A DNA stretch of 64,000 nucleotides, from positions 9,511,527 to 9,575,526 of the forward strand of contig JAPWDM010000013.1 in NCBI GenBank assembly GCA_035578155.1. Reading direction: 5' to 3'. This DNA is from Brachynemurus nebulosus (Eukaryota > Arthropoda > Insecta > Neuroptera > Myrmeleontidae). Shown in pieces: positions 1-12,285 of the stretch. The notes below the pieces were generated by a model. The model was not told the origin of the DNA, did not search any database, and saw only the letters and a program-made list of their open reading frames with translations. The translations under genes and the position numbers were made by a program. How positions within the stretch are numbered: position 1 is the first letter of the stretch; each line of letters starts with the position of its first letter.

Positions 1-1203
1 TTGGTTTTGATCCAAACTAAAAGGTTTTTAGTTTCTTTTGTTTATGAAAAAAATTTTTTTTAATTTTTTAATTTCTTATTTTTATTTTTATTGATTTTTA
101 TATTCTTGTCTTGATAATGGTGTTTTGAGACAGCGAACACGGTTGACATGTTGAAGATTGTTTAAAAAATTCTTTTTGGTTTTTTTCTGGTCTTAATATT
201 GAGGTTTATTGCTAAATAAAGTCAAATAATGAAATTACAAGTTTTAACAGAAAGTTTGTTTGTTCTGGCCATCATTTTGGCAATGCTTGACGTATGCTAT
301 TTCTGGATGAAATTTTAATGTTTCCGGAACGCAGAAGATAAAAAAAAGGAACTGAATGATAATTTTCCTGATGTTAACACGATGACGTTCATGAAGAATT
401 ATGCGGAAATTACCAAATATTACACTGTTTTGACAACGAATACACTTTATACGTAATTGTTGACGTGGTACAGCGTCGTATCACTGTTAATCCGATTCTT
501 ACAGCGTCAATGACCGCCAACCGTATATGCGTATGCGTTATCGTCACTTTTAACAATTTAAGAGAATCTAAAAATTTTGATCCTGAAAATTGATAGTTGA
601 ACGAAAAGCTCTTAAATCTAATTTTCCAAAATTCTAAACTTGCTTTTTTTAAAAATTTTTCTTGCCGTTGTCAAGGTGGTAAAACTTAAAATTTTGCAGC
701 AAAGATAGGACTGGTAGGATATCTTTAACTAGAGATTAATTTTCTGTTAAATTGGGGTCATAGTAAATCTTGAAATACTTTGTCAACTAATTTCCACTGA
801 GGCATTTTGAAAAATTTTATAAAATATATTTTTTAGGAATTTTAATTTGTAAATGACTTTGTCCAACAACAACGTTCCTCAAAAGTGACCCCACTTATTC
901 CTAAAAACGCAGTAAATTTTAATTTTTTGTAACGTTTTAATGGAATGGTTCATTAAGATTTCTTTTTTTAAATACAAAATGATATGATGGTATGGAGCAT
1001 TATCCTACTTATTCAATTTTTCCCATGCAATCTTTTCAACTTCAGCTTAAAAATTGTGATCTTTCGTTCACGAAACACAGCATAAACTGCGTTTAAAAAT
1101 ACCAACTATAAACTCACAAATATCAAGCATCATAAAAATGAGAACTTGCAGTTAAGTTAATAAGAAAGAATGAATTACTACGAACTATATTTTAAATGAG
1201 TTC

Positions 1204-1279
<76 letters not shown>

Positions 1280-1835
1280 GAAACGTAAAGCGCATTAAAT
1301 ACAACTAATAATAATCTTTTTAATCCATTTTAAGACTTCAAATAAAATGGATAATGTAGGTGAGCTTACAGCAGGTAAGTTGTAACTACCTTTACACAAT
1401 TAGACCTTCAGCTCCACCTGGATATATACGAGTGTATATGTACATATATATATATATACTCATTTGTAGCTACAATAGCTGTCTCTAGAGTGCAACTATT
1501 TTCCAAATAAATTAGCCGGATAACACAAAGTAGTTTTGTTCGCTTTCGTTACCACCGAAACTTAAAGTTGAAGGTGGGATTTTAGTGGGGGGAGGGGGGG
1601 AAATGTGGAAAATTGTTTTAAACGAAATTATTATTACAGAGGATGGATATGTATGTGCAAGAATGGTTGCGGAATTGTTTTTAATATAGCATTACGGATT
1701 TATTTTAGTTTAATTCTTGTAGTATATATTGTACTTTTGTATAGTTTTGTATTTATGGAAGAGTAGAATGTATGTAGATGACACTATAAATTTGTGGAAA
1801 TAATGTAGTGTATGGAATTAAATTTTGTACATATA
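1..1835. other. Intergenic DNA, no gene seen; (AT)n microsatellite
   Basis: No coding region is supported here. The stretch is AT-rich with a pure (TA)n microsatellite at about 1207-1276, a shorter TA run near 1440-1460, and a G-rich tract near 1588-1601. No terminal repeats with a target duplication were found. Confidence 0.6.
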
Positions 1836-2355
1836 GGGAAGACTGGGGTAAAGTGGCCACTCCTAAGACAAATTGTTGTTTAGTATATTTATTTGAAAAG
1901 AAATATAGATTAATAAGTATTTAGCATATAGTTGCTTTAGTGCAGAACCAATAACCAAGGTATTTTTGCAATTTTTGTTTTTCGCAACATGTACAAAGTG
2001 ACCACTTTACCCCACTATGTTGGGTAAAGTGGCCAGGGGTACCCATTTTAATCCAAAAAGAAATCTTGAAGTAATATACATGTTTATACCTATACAAAAT
2101 CAAACTATGTTTGTATCATTAATTATTATACAGAGTGTAAAACAAATAACTTTCGTCCTTTTATGGGATGACTCGTAGCACCGTGTAGATGCTAAAACCG
2201 CAGGAATTTTTTCGGAATTAACAGTCGCGTCACTCCTCAAAAGGATAAGAGTTATTTCCCTTACACCCTGTATTCAACTTCGCCACAAGAGTGGGGTAGT
2301 TTCCAGTGAGTTTCAATGGCCACTTATCTCCACTGGCCAATTTACCCGTCTCCCC
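1836..2355. mobile_element. Non-autonomous pogo/mariner-type element with TA duplication
   Basis: The ends are imperfect inverted repeats: the left reads GGGAAGACTGGGGTAAAGTG and the right, reverse-complemented, reads GGGGAGACGGGTAAATTGGC. Both are flanked by TA (1834-1835 and 2356-2357), the target duplication of Tc1/mariner/pogo elements. Internal copies of the GGTAAAGTGGCCA motif occur around 2003-2035. No intact transposase is visible. A second element (2131-2270) sits inside it, so the original copy was about 380 bp. The assignment to the pogo side of the superfamily is inferred from the TIR style only. Confidence 0.75.
2131..2270 (+). mobile_element. 140-bp TA-flanked MITE nested in the pogo-type element
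   Basis: Terminal repeats start CAGAGTGTAAAACAAATAAC on the left; the right end, reverse-complemented, is CAGGGTGTAAGGGAAATAAC. TA dinucleotides flank it (2129-2130 and 2271-2272). The core contains a conserved CCGCAGGAATTTTTTCGG stretch that recurs in two further copies at 55340-55479 and 55517-55633. It is too short to code for anything. Confidence 0.85.
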
Positions 2356-2637
2356 TACTGTGATACAAAAATTCATGGATATTCATGTTGTTATAAAGTT
2401 TCTAGCTTTTACAGGGTACTGATTGTCATATGACGATAAAACGAAATGCAATAAAGCAAGGAGTTTAGTTCCTCAATTCTGTAAACTATAATGTTTTAAC
2501 AAAATCTGGCTTTTTCTCGTCAAACAGTTTTAAGAAGGCAAAGAAGAAGTCGCTAACAAGTTAACAATTTTCAAATTATAAATTATTATATTTGATAGTT
2601 GAGAATACAGCAAAGCCGATAACCGATACGTCGGGCC

Positions 2638-2900
2638 CAGGGCCGGATTTATCTCTGTGGAGGCCCCGGGGCTCTTCTAATGTGGTGGTCCTTGAAATTT
2701 ATAAGAAAAAGAAAATTTCTTAAATAATTTTCAAAAAAAATTTTTTTATAAAACTTCAAAAAATTTTTGAAAAATTTTTTTGAAAAATTTTTAAAAAATT
2801 TTTTTTTTTTGAAAATTTTTTAAGAAATTTTTTTTATAAATTTAAACACTGCTATTGACAAAAAAGTGAAAAAAACTGAGAATTTTTTTTTTTCATTTTG
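2638..2900 (+). mobile_element. Left end of a hAT-like element, other end lost
   Basis: The sequence from 2638 begins CAGGGCCGGATTTATC, the terminal repeat style shared with the hAT MITEs at 10429, 37822 and 63697. It is followed by A/T-rich self-complementary low-complexity sequence (about 2700-2840) made of AAAATTTTT blocks. No matching right end with an 8-bp duplication was found downstream. Confidence 0.45.
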
Positions 2901-3977
2901 TTAAAGATTACTAAAGTTTAAGAGCAAAAAAATGATCCTTTAATTTTTTCAAATATTCAATCGAATGAAACAAAGAAACTAAAGACGTAAAGAAATTTAT
3001 GTACCGTGCTAGCGAGCAATTGGACTTCGGTGGGGGAACAACAATTGCTGGCAAAGCTATTCTCCTCGTTTCATTTTGCGGAACTATTGAGAAGGATCAC
3101 TGTATTCTACGTCAAAAAATGAGAGAGACTCGACGTGTCGAAAATCAAACTTTTCTTGGTCGACAAAAATGTTAAACTATGTGTACATTCATACCTTATA
3201 GCAAATAAATACATTTTTTTCTACTCTTTAATTTCAAAAACTTTCTGCAAACTGTTATAAAAGTTTTATCGAACTGACTGACGACTGGTGGTGCACTCGG
3301 GAACTATAAAATTGTTTATTCCCGTACGCGTTGTTTCTACAAGAAACAAGTTACACGCATAAATGTACGTAATATCAACCGAATCGAAGGCTATTCGAAG
3401 TTTAGATAGAGTAAACAAATTCCTACGGAGCATGTAAAGTAAATTTTATAAAGTTTGGTGGGCGAATAAACATGATAGCTTTAAATTTGTAGATTGTACG
3501 GTGTACCAGTATATAATATGTATAAATTACCACAGAAATCCGAAATTACTTGAAATTAGTTTCGTATCAATTGAAACTATATTTAGGTGATACATTAGAT
3601 TTAAAGTTGGAATATGTTTTTAATTAGATTTACTGTTTCAATTTGTTATCTACAATTTCAATTTGTAGTGTTAGTATCTAAATTTGTAATGCAAACTATA
3701 GTTGGTTAATTTCATTGAGTTGAGAAGCAAAAAAATTGACTGATGGGATTACTTTAATGGCGGTCAAACCATTAATTTAATATTTATAAACAAATCTCCG
3801 TGGTTAAAAGTTGGGCTTACTAAAATGGAGTCATGCTTCAAAATTTAATGCCTGTGGTATCTCTAGGAAACATATTATGTTAGTATGTTCGATTCAGTGC
3901 TCAGTGTAAATTTAATTTGATATTAAATACAGACGAAACTATTATCTAATACACCTGTCGCAGCATTCTGCATAACA
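2901..3977. other. Intergenic DNA, nothing recognised
   Basis: No convincing ORF, RNA gene or bounded repeat was seen. Confidence 0.5.
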
Positions 3978-4239
3978 TAGCGAATTTCCGTTTCAAAAAA
4001 ATTAGTTTTTCTCGGAAACTAGTTGACACAGAATAATAATTTATAAACCTTTTTTGTGTGATTTTTTCTCCTCTTTCCAATGGTGTAAAAACTAATTTTT
4101 TTCATGAAAATTGCCAAAAAAATCATGTTTTGGGCATCGGACGTGCCTGGTTAACGAACTCATCCAACGGTTTGGGACTTCCAATATGTTCACCAAATTT
4201 CGTAAAAATAGGAGCTTTCGGTCGAGAGTTATCGTGCGG

Positions 4240-4328
<89 letters not shown>

Positions 4329-4434
4329 ATTTTTGATTTCTAGGGACCTGAAAACAAATTTCTGCCATGGCCCCGTGCTCAGATCGCGTTATGACAGTGG
4401 CTGTAATAGCTGAATTCCCTTCTGGAAATTCGCT
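3978..4434 (-). repeat. Interspersed repeat family R, copy 1
   Basis: One of five copies of a 0.35-0.56 kb family. The right-hand end contains TAGCGAATTTCC in inverted orientation (GGAAATTCGCTA), giving short terminal inverted repeats. A conserved block reads CTAGTTTCCGAGAAAAACTA on the complementary strand, and another, GAATTCAGCTATTACAGCC, lies near the other end. A CA/TA microsatellite occupies 4241-4325. Reading frames of alternating Tyr-Ile through this copy are microsatellite artefacts. The superfamily is not recognised. Confidence 0.7.
4241..4325. repeat. (CA)n(TA)n microsatellite inside R copy 1
   Basis: A short CA run passes into a pure TA run. The same compound microsatellite sits at the equivalent position of R copy 3, so it belongs to the element and was not acquired locally. 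Confidence 0.9.
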
Positions 4435-5685
4435 AAAAATAATTTTACCACTTATTTTGGGTGCTAATAGCGTTACCTACACAGGCGTACCACCCCTGTC
4501 ATATCTGACAACAACAGATATAACACAAGCGATAGAACGTGGTGTTGTGTCAGTTTACCTCAATGAGTATGATGAGTATCCATAGTCTACCCTCTCCGTA
4601 GTTGCCGCCCCCACCCCTCACCCATAATATGTTATCAAATAAACTGTTTGCAACATTCGTGTAACATGCTGACCATAATAATGATCCATTAGGATTTTAA
4701 CTTATGTGACATGACAGGAATATAATAAACGGATATGAGCAAAATATTTTGAGTGGGTACAATAACTCGATCACGTACAAATGTATCTGTTTGAGTTTTT
4801 TTTTGAAATTTTAAATTTGGTTACTCTTAACTTGTTGTGATGATACTTAATTACATTTTTTTTTGTCTCTCAACTTCTAGAGAATTTTTAGAAAGAAAGT
4901 TCAGCTATTACAGCCATTATCTAGAATATCGTTTTTTTGTCAAAACTTGCTACAATTCAAAAGTTTTCCAGACCTTTTTTACACCATCGATACACCATCA
5001 AAAAGAACAGAAAAATCACACACGATAGGTTTTTGAGCCATTATTCTAGGTAAACTGATTTTTAAGAAAAACGAATTTTTTTTATCAAAAAAATAAGTCC
5101 TTTACTGAACTTTTCGAAAGTTTTTTTTTTTTTAAATTTTCTTTATATCGTGGTAAAGAGCGGCAAAAACCACAGATATTTTTGAACCATTATCATTGTA
5201 TACTTTTTTCAAAGGAAATTATGAGAATGATAAACTATAATAAATATATTTAAATTTCGTGTAAATTTCCCCCGAAATTGTGAAACATTCTGACGACTGA
5301 CTACGAAACGCTGACTTCATGCTCATATAACACGCACTGGGTGAAAATTAGGTGCTACAGCTACATTATTTGAAGCAGATCCATATCTAATACATAATCG
5401 CAATATGTTTGAAACATTCGGTACTCATATGAAATTCAATACAGTACGTGCTAAATTATTTGATCGTTAACTTTATGAATATTTTATTACGTAATATTGC
5501 GTGGATGTAATAGAAATTTACATATCATAACCTACATTATTAGATGGATACGCTATCAAATTTATCCGGCATATACAACTATCAAGTGAACAACCACAAC
5601 ATATAACGACGATCAATGTACACATAATAGTATCATCCTCATCACCACTAGAGGGCTCCATCATTATATTCATCATTAACATTAA
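4435..5685. other. Intergenic DNA, nothing recognised
   Basis: Short ORFs of about 60-70 codons are present, but they lack homology cues and codon structure. No bounded element was found. Confidence 0.5.
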
Positions 5686-6580
5686 CCCTACATACATCAT
5701 ACGTACTCGTCAAATTGACTACCCAACTTCGCTACCTGTTCCAGCACTACAACTTGTCGTTGCTTGTCTGTTCTAAAACTTCTGGTATCTAATTTATTTG
5801 TTATGATAACACAGCAGACGTATTAATTTTGTTTATAGTTGCTGTCATTTTGTTTATATTAAAATAGCGTACGTCAATTTGACGACGATGTATGATTATC
5901 GTATGTTTTTTTGTTTTTGCTTTTTAAGATTTTGTACTTCACATATAAAAGTTTTACTAATTTTTGCTAAAATTTATTAAAGATATGGATGTTATAATTA
6001 ATTTATTCAATGATAATGATAATGTGAAAGATGCTTACAGCTGTTTGACTTATAGAGACGACATAATACTGAAGTTGTAATATATTGAATCGTAAACTAA
6101 AGAATCCGTTTCAAGTGACTTAATTTGTGGAAAATATTTTAATTTTATTTTTTTTGAGATCTTATTCGACGAAATACTACCTAACAAATTTTAGTAAATT
6201 TACAAATGTGCTTATGAGAATATTTGTGACCGAGAAATTTCACATTCTGTAAAGTCACACATGTCCACCGAGTCATAATAGTTCATAATTTAATTATCTG
6301 AAAGACATGTCTTATGATACAATTGATGTATTTATCTATTTTTTGATTTTTATAATTAAAATATGCTTTGATAAAAAATTTAAAAAATTAATAAATATTT
6401 ATACTAAAAAAATTTTCCCAATGCAATTTTTTTAAATATTTTGTTCGGTTTTGTAGTATTGTTATGTAAAAAAAATGCTTTTTGTAAATAAACTCTAAAA
6501 CTCTCCGTAAAAAGTCCATTCGTCAAATTCACGCCGATGTATGATTAACGTTTCTCGTAGACCAACGTATGATTCTAGGG
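5686..6580 (+). mobile_element. piggyBac-like MITE, copy 1 (TTAA-flanked)
   Basis: The element is flanked by TTAA at 5682-5685 and 6581-6584. The left end starts CCCTACATACATCATACG and the right end, reverse-complemented, starts CCCTAGAATCATACG. CCCTA termini plus TTAA duplication are the piggyBac signature. It is 895 bp with no transposase ORF. The interior is homologous to copies at 24285-24587 (3' end only) and 60387-61297. Confidence 0.85.
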
Positions 6581-6584
6581 TTAA

Positions 6585-7189
6585 CAGACTACGTACATAG
6601 CGGCATACCATAAATTTATAGTATATTTATCTCTCTTATGATATGTTTAGTTCTCGCATATGTGATCTCTTTATCATTATTATCAAGGCAGCAACCGTTT
6701 TCAACAACCGTTACATATCCCTCCCCCATCAACCGCAGTTCTTGTTGTTTCCATAAATAACTTCCACATCTCTAAACATTCTTACTGCTGTAGATTTCAT
6801 CCGTTCCGTTTCAACGAACGGCTTAAATGTACGCTGATTTAATGGTTTCTAGTGGGAACGATTATAATAAGTGCCGGTGATATATGACTACGAACCGACA
6901 CTTTCGGTTTCTAAACCATCAGCAGGTGAATATAATTAAGAGTTCTTTATTTAGGTTACGACTATTTATATTGCATACATAAGTGGGGAGGGGGGTTGGA
7001 GTGTAGAAACAAGCAGGTAACAGTTCAAATAAAAAAATCCATGTTTAGAAAAAAAATTTTTAGTTATCACCGGAAAAACTATAAATTTTTTTTAGTTAAA
7101 TACGGCATCAAATAGTTTTATTTCGTTACCGTAACTAAACAAAAATGTGTACGATGACTAACAAAAATTGTGTGGAGTAACAAAATATA
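6585..7189. other. Intergenic DNA, nothing recognised
   Basis: No gene or bounded repeat is supported. Confidence 0.5.
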
Positions 7190-7708
7190 CACTGTTAAAA
7201 AAATATGTATTATTACAATAAAATATATGGTAATTTTTTACAATATGTGTCTTGAAAATTACAATGTATCAGTAAATTTAAATAATTTAGTTGTAAAATA
7301 TGAAATTTTGTGTAAAAATAAATATTCACTGTAATTTTAAATGCTTTGATACTAAAATTACATATAAAAGTGGTATTTGACATGCTAAATTAGTACAATT
7401 ACTTTTCGAGACGAAAATTTATTGTATTTGTATGTCAATTACTGATATTTTGGATGTAAATTACCGGTATCACGTGATTGATACTGCGCAATTGACGGCG
7501 TCAGTTGAGTTGACAGTGTAATTTTGCATGTCGTATGTAATTAATTTACATTGAGTGGAGTAAAATTACATCCGAAATGTAAGGTAAAACATTCTAAAAT
7601 GTAATTTTACATAGAAAAATGTTCTAAACATTTCGAAACGTAATTTTACAATATTTAATGTTGGAAATTAAATGCCAATATTAAATGTGGTAAAATTTTT
7701 TAACAGTG
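7190..7708. mobile_element. 519-bp TA-flanked MITE (Tc1/mariner type)
   Basis: The left terminus CACTGTTAAAAAAAT and the right terminus ATTTTTTAACAGTG are inverted repeats flanked by TA at 7188-7189 and 7709-7710. The interior has repeated TGTAATTTTACA-like short palindromes. It has no coding capacity. Confidence 0.8.
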
Positions 7709-7710
7709 TA

Positions 7711-8380
7711 CTTCAGTTATATTCGTATAGTTACACAAACAAAATAATTTTAGTTACAGATACTAAATAACAATGTAAGTACTAATATCTATTTTTCTTT
7801 TGTTAATGTAATCAAAACATTAAGTGTACATTAGCAAATGATTTTGTTACAGTAACTAAAATAATAATTCGCGTACCACGGTTTAATTGACAACCTCTGG
7901 GTTTTACATTTTTTTTTTTTTAAATTTACGTATTTATTTAATTTTTTGTATCTCTTTTAAATACTTATTTAGTGTTTACTACGTATTTAAAATTAAATTG
8001 CTATTGGAACGTGTAAGATTTGAAACAGATACATTAGAATAGGCCTCATTTTTATTGACTGCACCATGGGACCATCAGTACTGTGTATTTTAAATTTACT
8101 AATCTTTTAGTATAGATAATATTTTAGGTTTATTTAGCTATACTAAATCAAATATGTACAATGTTTAAATGAAAATTCATCATATTTTTCAAAGGTATTG
8201 ATTTTTTGATACGTTGTTTGTTGTTTAGTTAAATAATAAAAACAAAATTTTCCACTAGATGGTCAATTAAGCTTATCCCGTACGCATCATAAAATGTAAA
8301 TTGAAAGCTTGAAAGGTTATTACAAAATGTTAAATAATTCAATCTTCTATAATAAATACTTTTAAATATTTTATTGAATA
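7711..8380. other. Intergenic DNA, nothing recognised
   Basis: AT-rich, with no supported gene. Confidence 0.5.
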
Positions 8381-9699
8381 AGGTACCTAAGGCAATTAAG
8401 GCCCACCTAAGCAAAATATGCTTATTATTTATATATCTTATAAAATATCAAAAATATAGTATTTAATTATAAAAATTTACTTATTTTTTGGTAAAAATTC
8501 CTAAAAAAATTAATGAATTTGTAATTATACAAGTCAAAAATTTGATTCTAAAAAGTGTCTGCAATTGGGCCTTATTTCCGACTGGTGTAGAAAATAAGGC
8601 CCATCTATTACAACTGCCTGAAATAGTACATTTATTATTTTTTAAAATTAATTGGGGGATTTTAATTACTTTAAGAATGACTTGAACTTGAATCAAAATA
8701 TTTTGTTATTTTTACACGTTCAAAAAAGTTTCGAAAATCCTTGAATCCCGCTTGACTGCGTGACTGCTATTGAAAACAACAATAAAAAAAATTACCTAAG
8801 TCATTATTTTTAATTTTTAATTTTTTTATCATATTTTTCGAATAAGCCAAGTACTAGGTGTTTGAATATATTAAGTCGAAATAAATAAATATTAAATCTA
8901 AGAGTTCTTCTTAGACTTCCGAATCTCCTTGCAACCTCTCTTTGATTGCCATGTCGAGTGACATAGCTTAAGGCTGATGCTAGTGCTCCCTCAGATCAAA
9001 ACGCTCTCTTCTTTTTATCAGACATACTTCCAAACACTAAGGAATAAAAATAAAAATTCGACCAAACCAACTAAAACTGATCTGGGATCATTAAACAAAT
9101 TGAACAAATAAATCAAAATTAAATGTACTTAGTTTTTTGTCCTTTTTCCTTTTTGTTATTTTTATATTAGAGTAACTATAGTAATTTAAGGTTGTGCGTC
9201 TAATTTTGCTTCATTTGTTAATGACTTCAGACCTGTTTTAATTGATTTGACTTTGTAGTGTTTGATTTTAATTGTGTTGGTAATAAAGCCCAAACAAAAT
9301 TTGCATGGGCCTTATTATCAACATGTCAATATTTATGCTTATATACATTTTATATAAATACTTGAGAAATAAACTAAATTAATTGATGTAAAACTTAAAA
9401 AAATATTAATTTTTTTCAATTTTGATAACAATTTGAAAGAAACATACCTTTAAAAAATCATTAATATAACACTCACAATGTGCACAATTTTTATATCAAC
9501 GAACGAAAATGTAACCTCTAAATTTGTTTGTTAAAATATGACATGAGTTTCTTACTCTGAGTAGCTCAACTTTTGTATCTGGTTTTGAAATGATTGAAAG
9601 TTCATTTTAAACTTGTTGATAAGTTAGAGAACTTTTCTTGGTAAGAAATATAGCTAACGGGCCTTATTACCCGCTGGGCCTTAAATGCCTTAGGTACCT
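8381..9699. mobile_element. 1.3-kb TA-flanked DNA transposon remnant with AATAAGGCCCA subterminal repeats
   Basis: Terminal inverted repeats of about 25 bp begin AGGTACCTAAGGCAATTAAG on the left and AGGTACCTAAGGCATTTAAG on the right strand, flanked by TA (8379-8380 and 9700-9701). The motif AATAAGGCCCA or its complement recurs inside, at 8566-8576, 8592-8602, 9281-9292, 9306-9315 and about 9659. Such subterminal repeats are typical transposase-binding sites. No transposase frame survives. The two short opposing ORFs at 8481-8696 come from a small internal palindrome. Confidence 0.75.
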
Positions 9700-9701
9700 T
9701 A

Positions 9702-10428
9702 TATTAAAAGTTTTACCATATTGTTTTCTCATGGAAAAAATTAAATTTATATTTGGGGAAAATTATGAAACATTTATTAATATTTTCAAATAAATATTTG
9801 ATTAAAATGTACTAAATATGGTTAAGGGATGGTATTGGAAAAATTAAATTTTTGTTGAAAAAAATCATCGACCGAGAAGAAATTGACGCCGGAAGCTGAA
9901 AAATATTTTCGTTTTTTATTTGCTTAAACAGCTTCACAATAATTATGTTATGAATAACGTAATATAGAAATTTTAATATATTTTAATAAATATTCAAGAA
10001 GATGCATATTTAACTACTAAAAAATTGAGGGCCATTTATTGGTGAAATGAAGCAAAGTACGTGTTAAGCACACATTAAGTTTCTCTACATTAAGTATCTC
10101 CTTTTTTTGATTATTTGGATCAATATTTTTAAAAATTTAAGACTGGGACAAGTTATTCGCCATTTTGAAACTTAATATTTTGCAAGTGGGGCTTCAAAAT
10201 AAAAAATAGTAGAAGGAACCTCAACTTCATTTTACGAGCACTTTCTAACGATGTACCACACGAGTACGTGGAAAAAATTTTACATCATAAGAAATCTTTT
10301 GCTGCGAATTACATAGCACGCTCTCATTTAGCAATTTCGTCGCATACAAGATGTGTATAATGGCACCCCTCCGTGTTTTAAAGAGCAAATATGTTTGAAG
10401 GTGTTAGTGTCTAAGTAATAGTTTGTAA
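9702..10428. other. Intergenic DNA, nothing recognised
   Basis: No gene or bounded element is supported. Confidence 0.5.
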
Positions 10429-10584
10429 GGGCCAGCTTAGCCAATAGAAAAGAGGCGGCAAATTTTTAAAACAGGGCAAAATTTATGATTGACGTTTTTT
10501 TTAAGATTTCCTTTTTTTCAAATAAAAGGTAGGGGTGGCATTTTTCAAGATGCAAAGGGGCTAACTCAGGGTTAATCCGGCCCT
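10429..10584. mobile_element. 156-bp hAT-type MITE
   Basis: It is bounded by the 8-bp duplication GTTTGTAA at 10421-10428 and 10585-10592. The termini GGGCCAGCTTAGCC and (reverse strand) AGGGCCGGATTAACC are imperfect inverted repeats of the CAGGGCCGG type seen in hAT elements. Confidence 0.65.
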
Positions 10585-10592
10585 GTTTGTAA

Positions 10593-11299
10593 CAGTAAAT
10601 CATACAAATATATAAATCAGGAACATTGACGCCCGTGATCTTTGACATTTTCATTTAGCAATTTGGTCGCTGTTGTGTCTCTTCGGAGGAGTTGCGGGTT
10701 TGGGTTGGTATTTTACTGAATAATAAATACACTGCTTTATATTTTAATTAATTTTAATTATAAAAGTTTAAATTTTACAAACTACAGTTGAATGATACAA
10801 TTGAACTTGTCTGGAAGACACGACGAGTTATTATTTTGAAACAAAGCCTTCACTGGAAAAGTCCCCGTTTTTGTGCCAGAATTGCCTTGTATACGGACGC
10901 TTAAAATGCAGCTTAGGGATATTATGATTGGTCAGTCTAATTGTGACGTAATTAAAATATTATAAAATTGTTTCTTGAACCAAATCTTTACAATTACACA
11001 TTCATAAATTTATATAGATATAATGTGGACCCACGACACAAACATGACCCAATAAATCTCCTGTGGAGTAATTGCTGATTACAGTAAATTATTTTTAGGG
11101 CCATTTGGGTTTATAAAGAAAAAAAGTTTTCAAATACGAGCATCAGTTTTTCTTCAGCGAAGGACAGTTGCTCCCAGACAACGTAGGTAACTGTTAATTT
11201 CCGTATTTTTTGATTATCCAATTCTGTTAAATGTAACTCCGAATCCACTTTATCTGCAATACAATTGAAAAATAAATTCGTAATCTAAAAATTTATATA
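10593..11299. other. Intergenic DNA, nothing recognised
   Basis: No supported gene. Confidence 0.5.
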
Positions 11300-12283
11300 G
11301 GGTAAAGTTGCCAAATGTGTACCGGCTCCTTATTTGTACCTTTTATAAAAACAATATAAAGCTATATTGCAGAGTCATCTACCTGTAAACACTTAAAAGA
11401 GTGTTCAAAGAAATTTTAATTCACAAAATGTTAGCACTGAATTTCCAGTTATTATTTTTAAAAATTCAAGGTGTCAATAAACTGTGTTTTCTATGTCATT
11501 TTTTAACAAATTTTATAAGATTAATTTAAAAAAATGGTAAGTTATTTTTTGTTAGTAAAGTCGTTTATAATTAAATAATACATTTAATTTACGTATTCGA
11601 GTTTATAAAACTTTTAAAAATTTGCTCTATTATATTTAATCTTAAATTTTAAGTAAAATATGAACTGTTGCTTAATTTGTACCGCAGAGAGTATCCTAAT
11701 GTGTACATGCTAAATGTTCATATATCTCTACTAGAAAAAATATGAGAACCTAACGTGCTACAATTTTAACCAGCAGCCCCTATAAAAATAAATTGGAAAA
11801 TAGAAAATTAATTTCAGAGAAGAAAGCAACGAAAAAAAATCATGACACTCCTCAGGAAAGAGTAACGAAGAGAATTTTGATTGAAACAGATGAAAGAGAT
11901 TGGTATTGTAGGATATATTATGAAGAGTCACGAATTGAAGATATTATGATACTGTGTAAAAAATGTAAAGAATGGCAACATGAATCATGTGCTGGTGTAA
12001 AACCTGGGGAAAAAGTATTTATTTGTGACGAATATCGTTGAGGTACAATTTTGGAAACTACAGGTACACATTAAGAAACCAATTTCCACAATTATACTAC
12101 TTGCAGCGTGTAATTTTTTATAGAATTTTTTAGTTAATATTTTTAACAAGAGATTTAATTTCGTTGAAATGTTTAGCTTAATAATCAAATTTTATGGGAA
12201 TACTGTTATTTTTTAATTTTATTAATAAATAAAGGTTATATACCTATTTAATAGAAACTGGTACACATTTGGCAACTTTACCC
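11300..12283 (+). mobile_element. Decayed pogo-like DNA transposon carrying a PHD-finger remnant
   Basis: The 26-bp near-perfect terminal inverted repeats start GGGTAAAGTTGCCAAATGTG at both ends and are flanked by TA (11298-11299 and 12284-12285). The element is 984 bp. It contains only the C-terminal PHD part of a transposase (11793-12041). Many insect pogo/Tigger DDE transposases end in such a finger, which supports the class call. The catalytic DDE part is absent, so this copy cannot be autonomous. Confidence 0.8.
11793..12041 (+). pseudogene. C-terminal PHD-finger fragment of a pogo-like transposase
   Basis: An 82-codon frame shows a basic linker (residues 1-35) and then a PHD-type zinc finger at residues 37-82. 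Visible ligands are Cys39, Cys55, Cys58, His63, Cys66 and Cys78, with the diagnostic Trp61 and the Cys-Ala-Gly motif at 66-68. Two expected cysteines are tyrosine: Tyr42 (second of the first CxxC) and Tyr81 (last of the final CxxC). Both codons are TAT, one transition from TGT. The finger should therefore not fold around two zinc ions. The start codon is arbitrary because upstream transposase sequence is missing. It lies wholly within the TIR-bounded element and has no independent promoter that I can see. Confidence 0.75.
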
Positions 12284-12285
12284 TA

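Noticed and set aside
4058..4413. Frames of alternating Tyr-Ile residues (also near 31407-31850 and 33508-33705)
   Set aside because: They translate (TA)n microsatellites inside repeat R or alone. No protein evidence.
2638..10584. One 8-kb hAT element joining CAGGGCCGG ends at 2638 and 10584
   Set aside because: The right end has its own partner and duplication at 10421-10428, so the two ends belong to separate elements.
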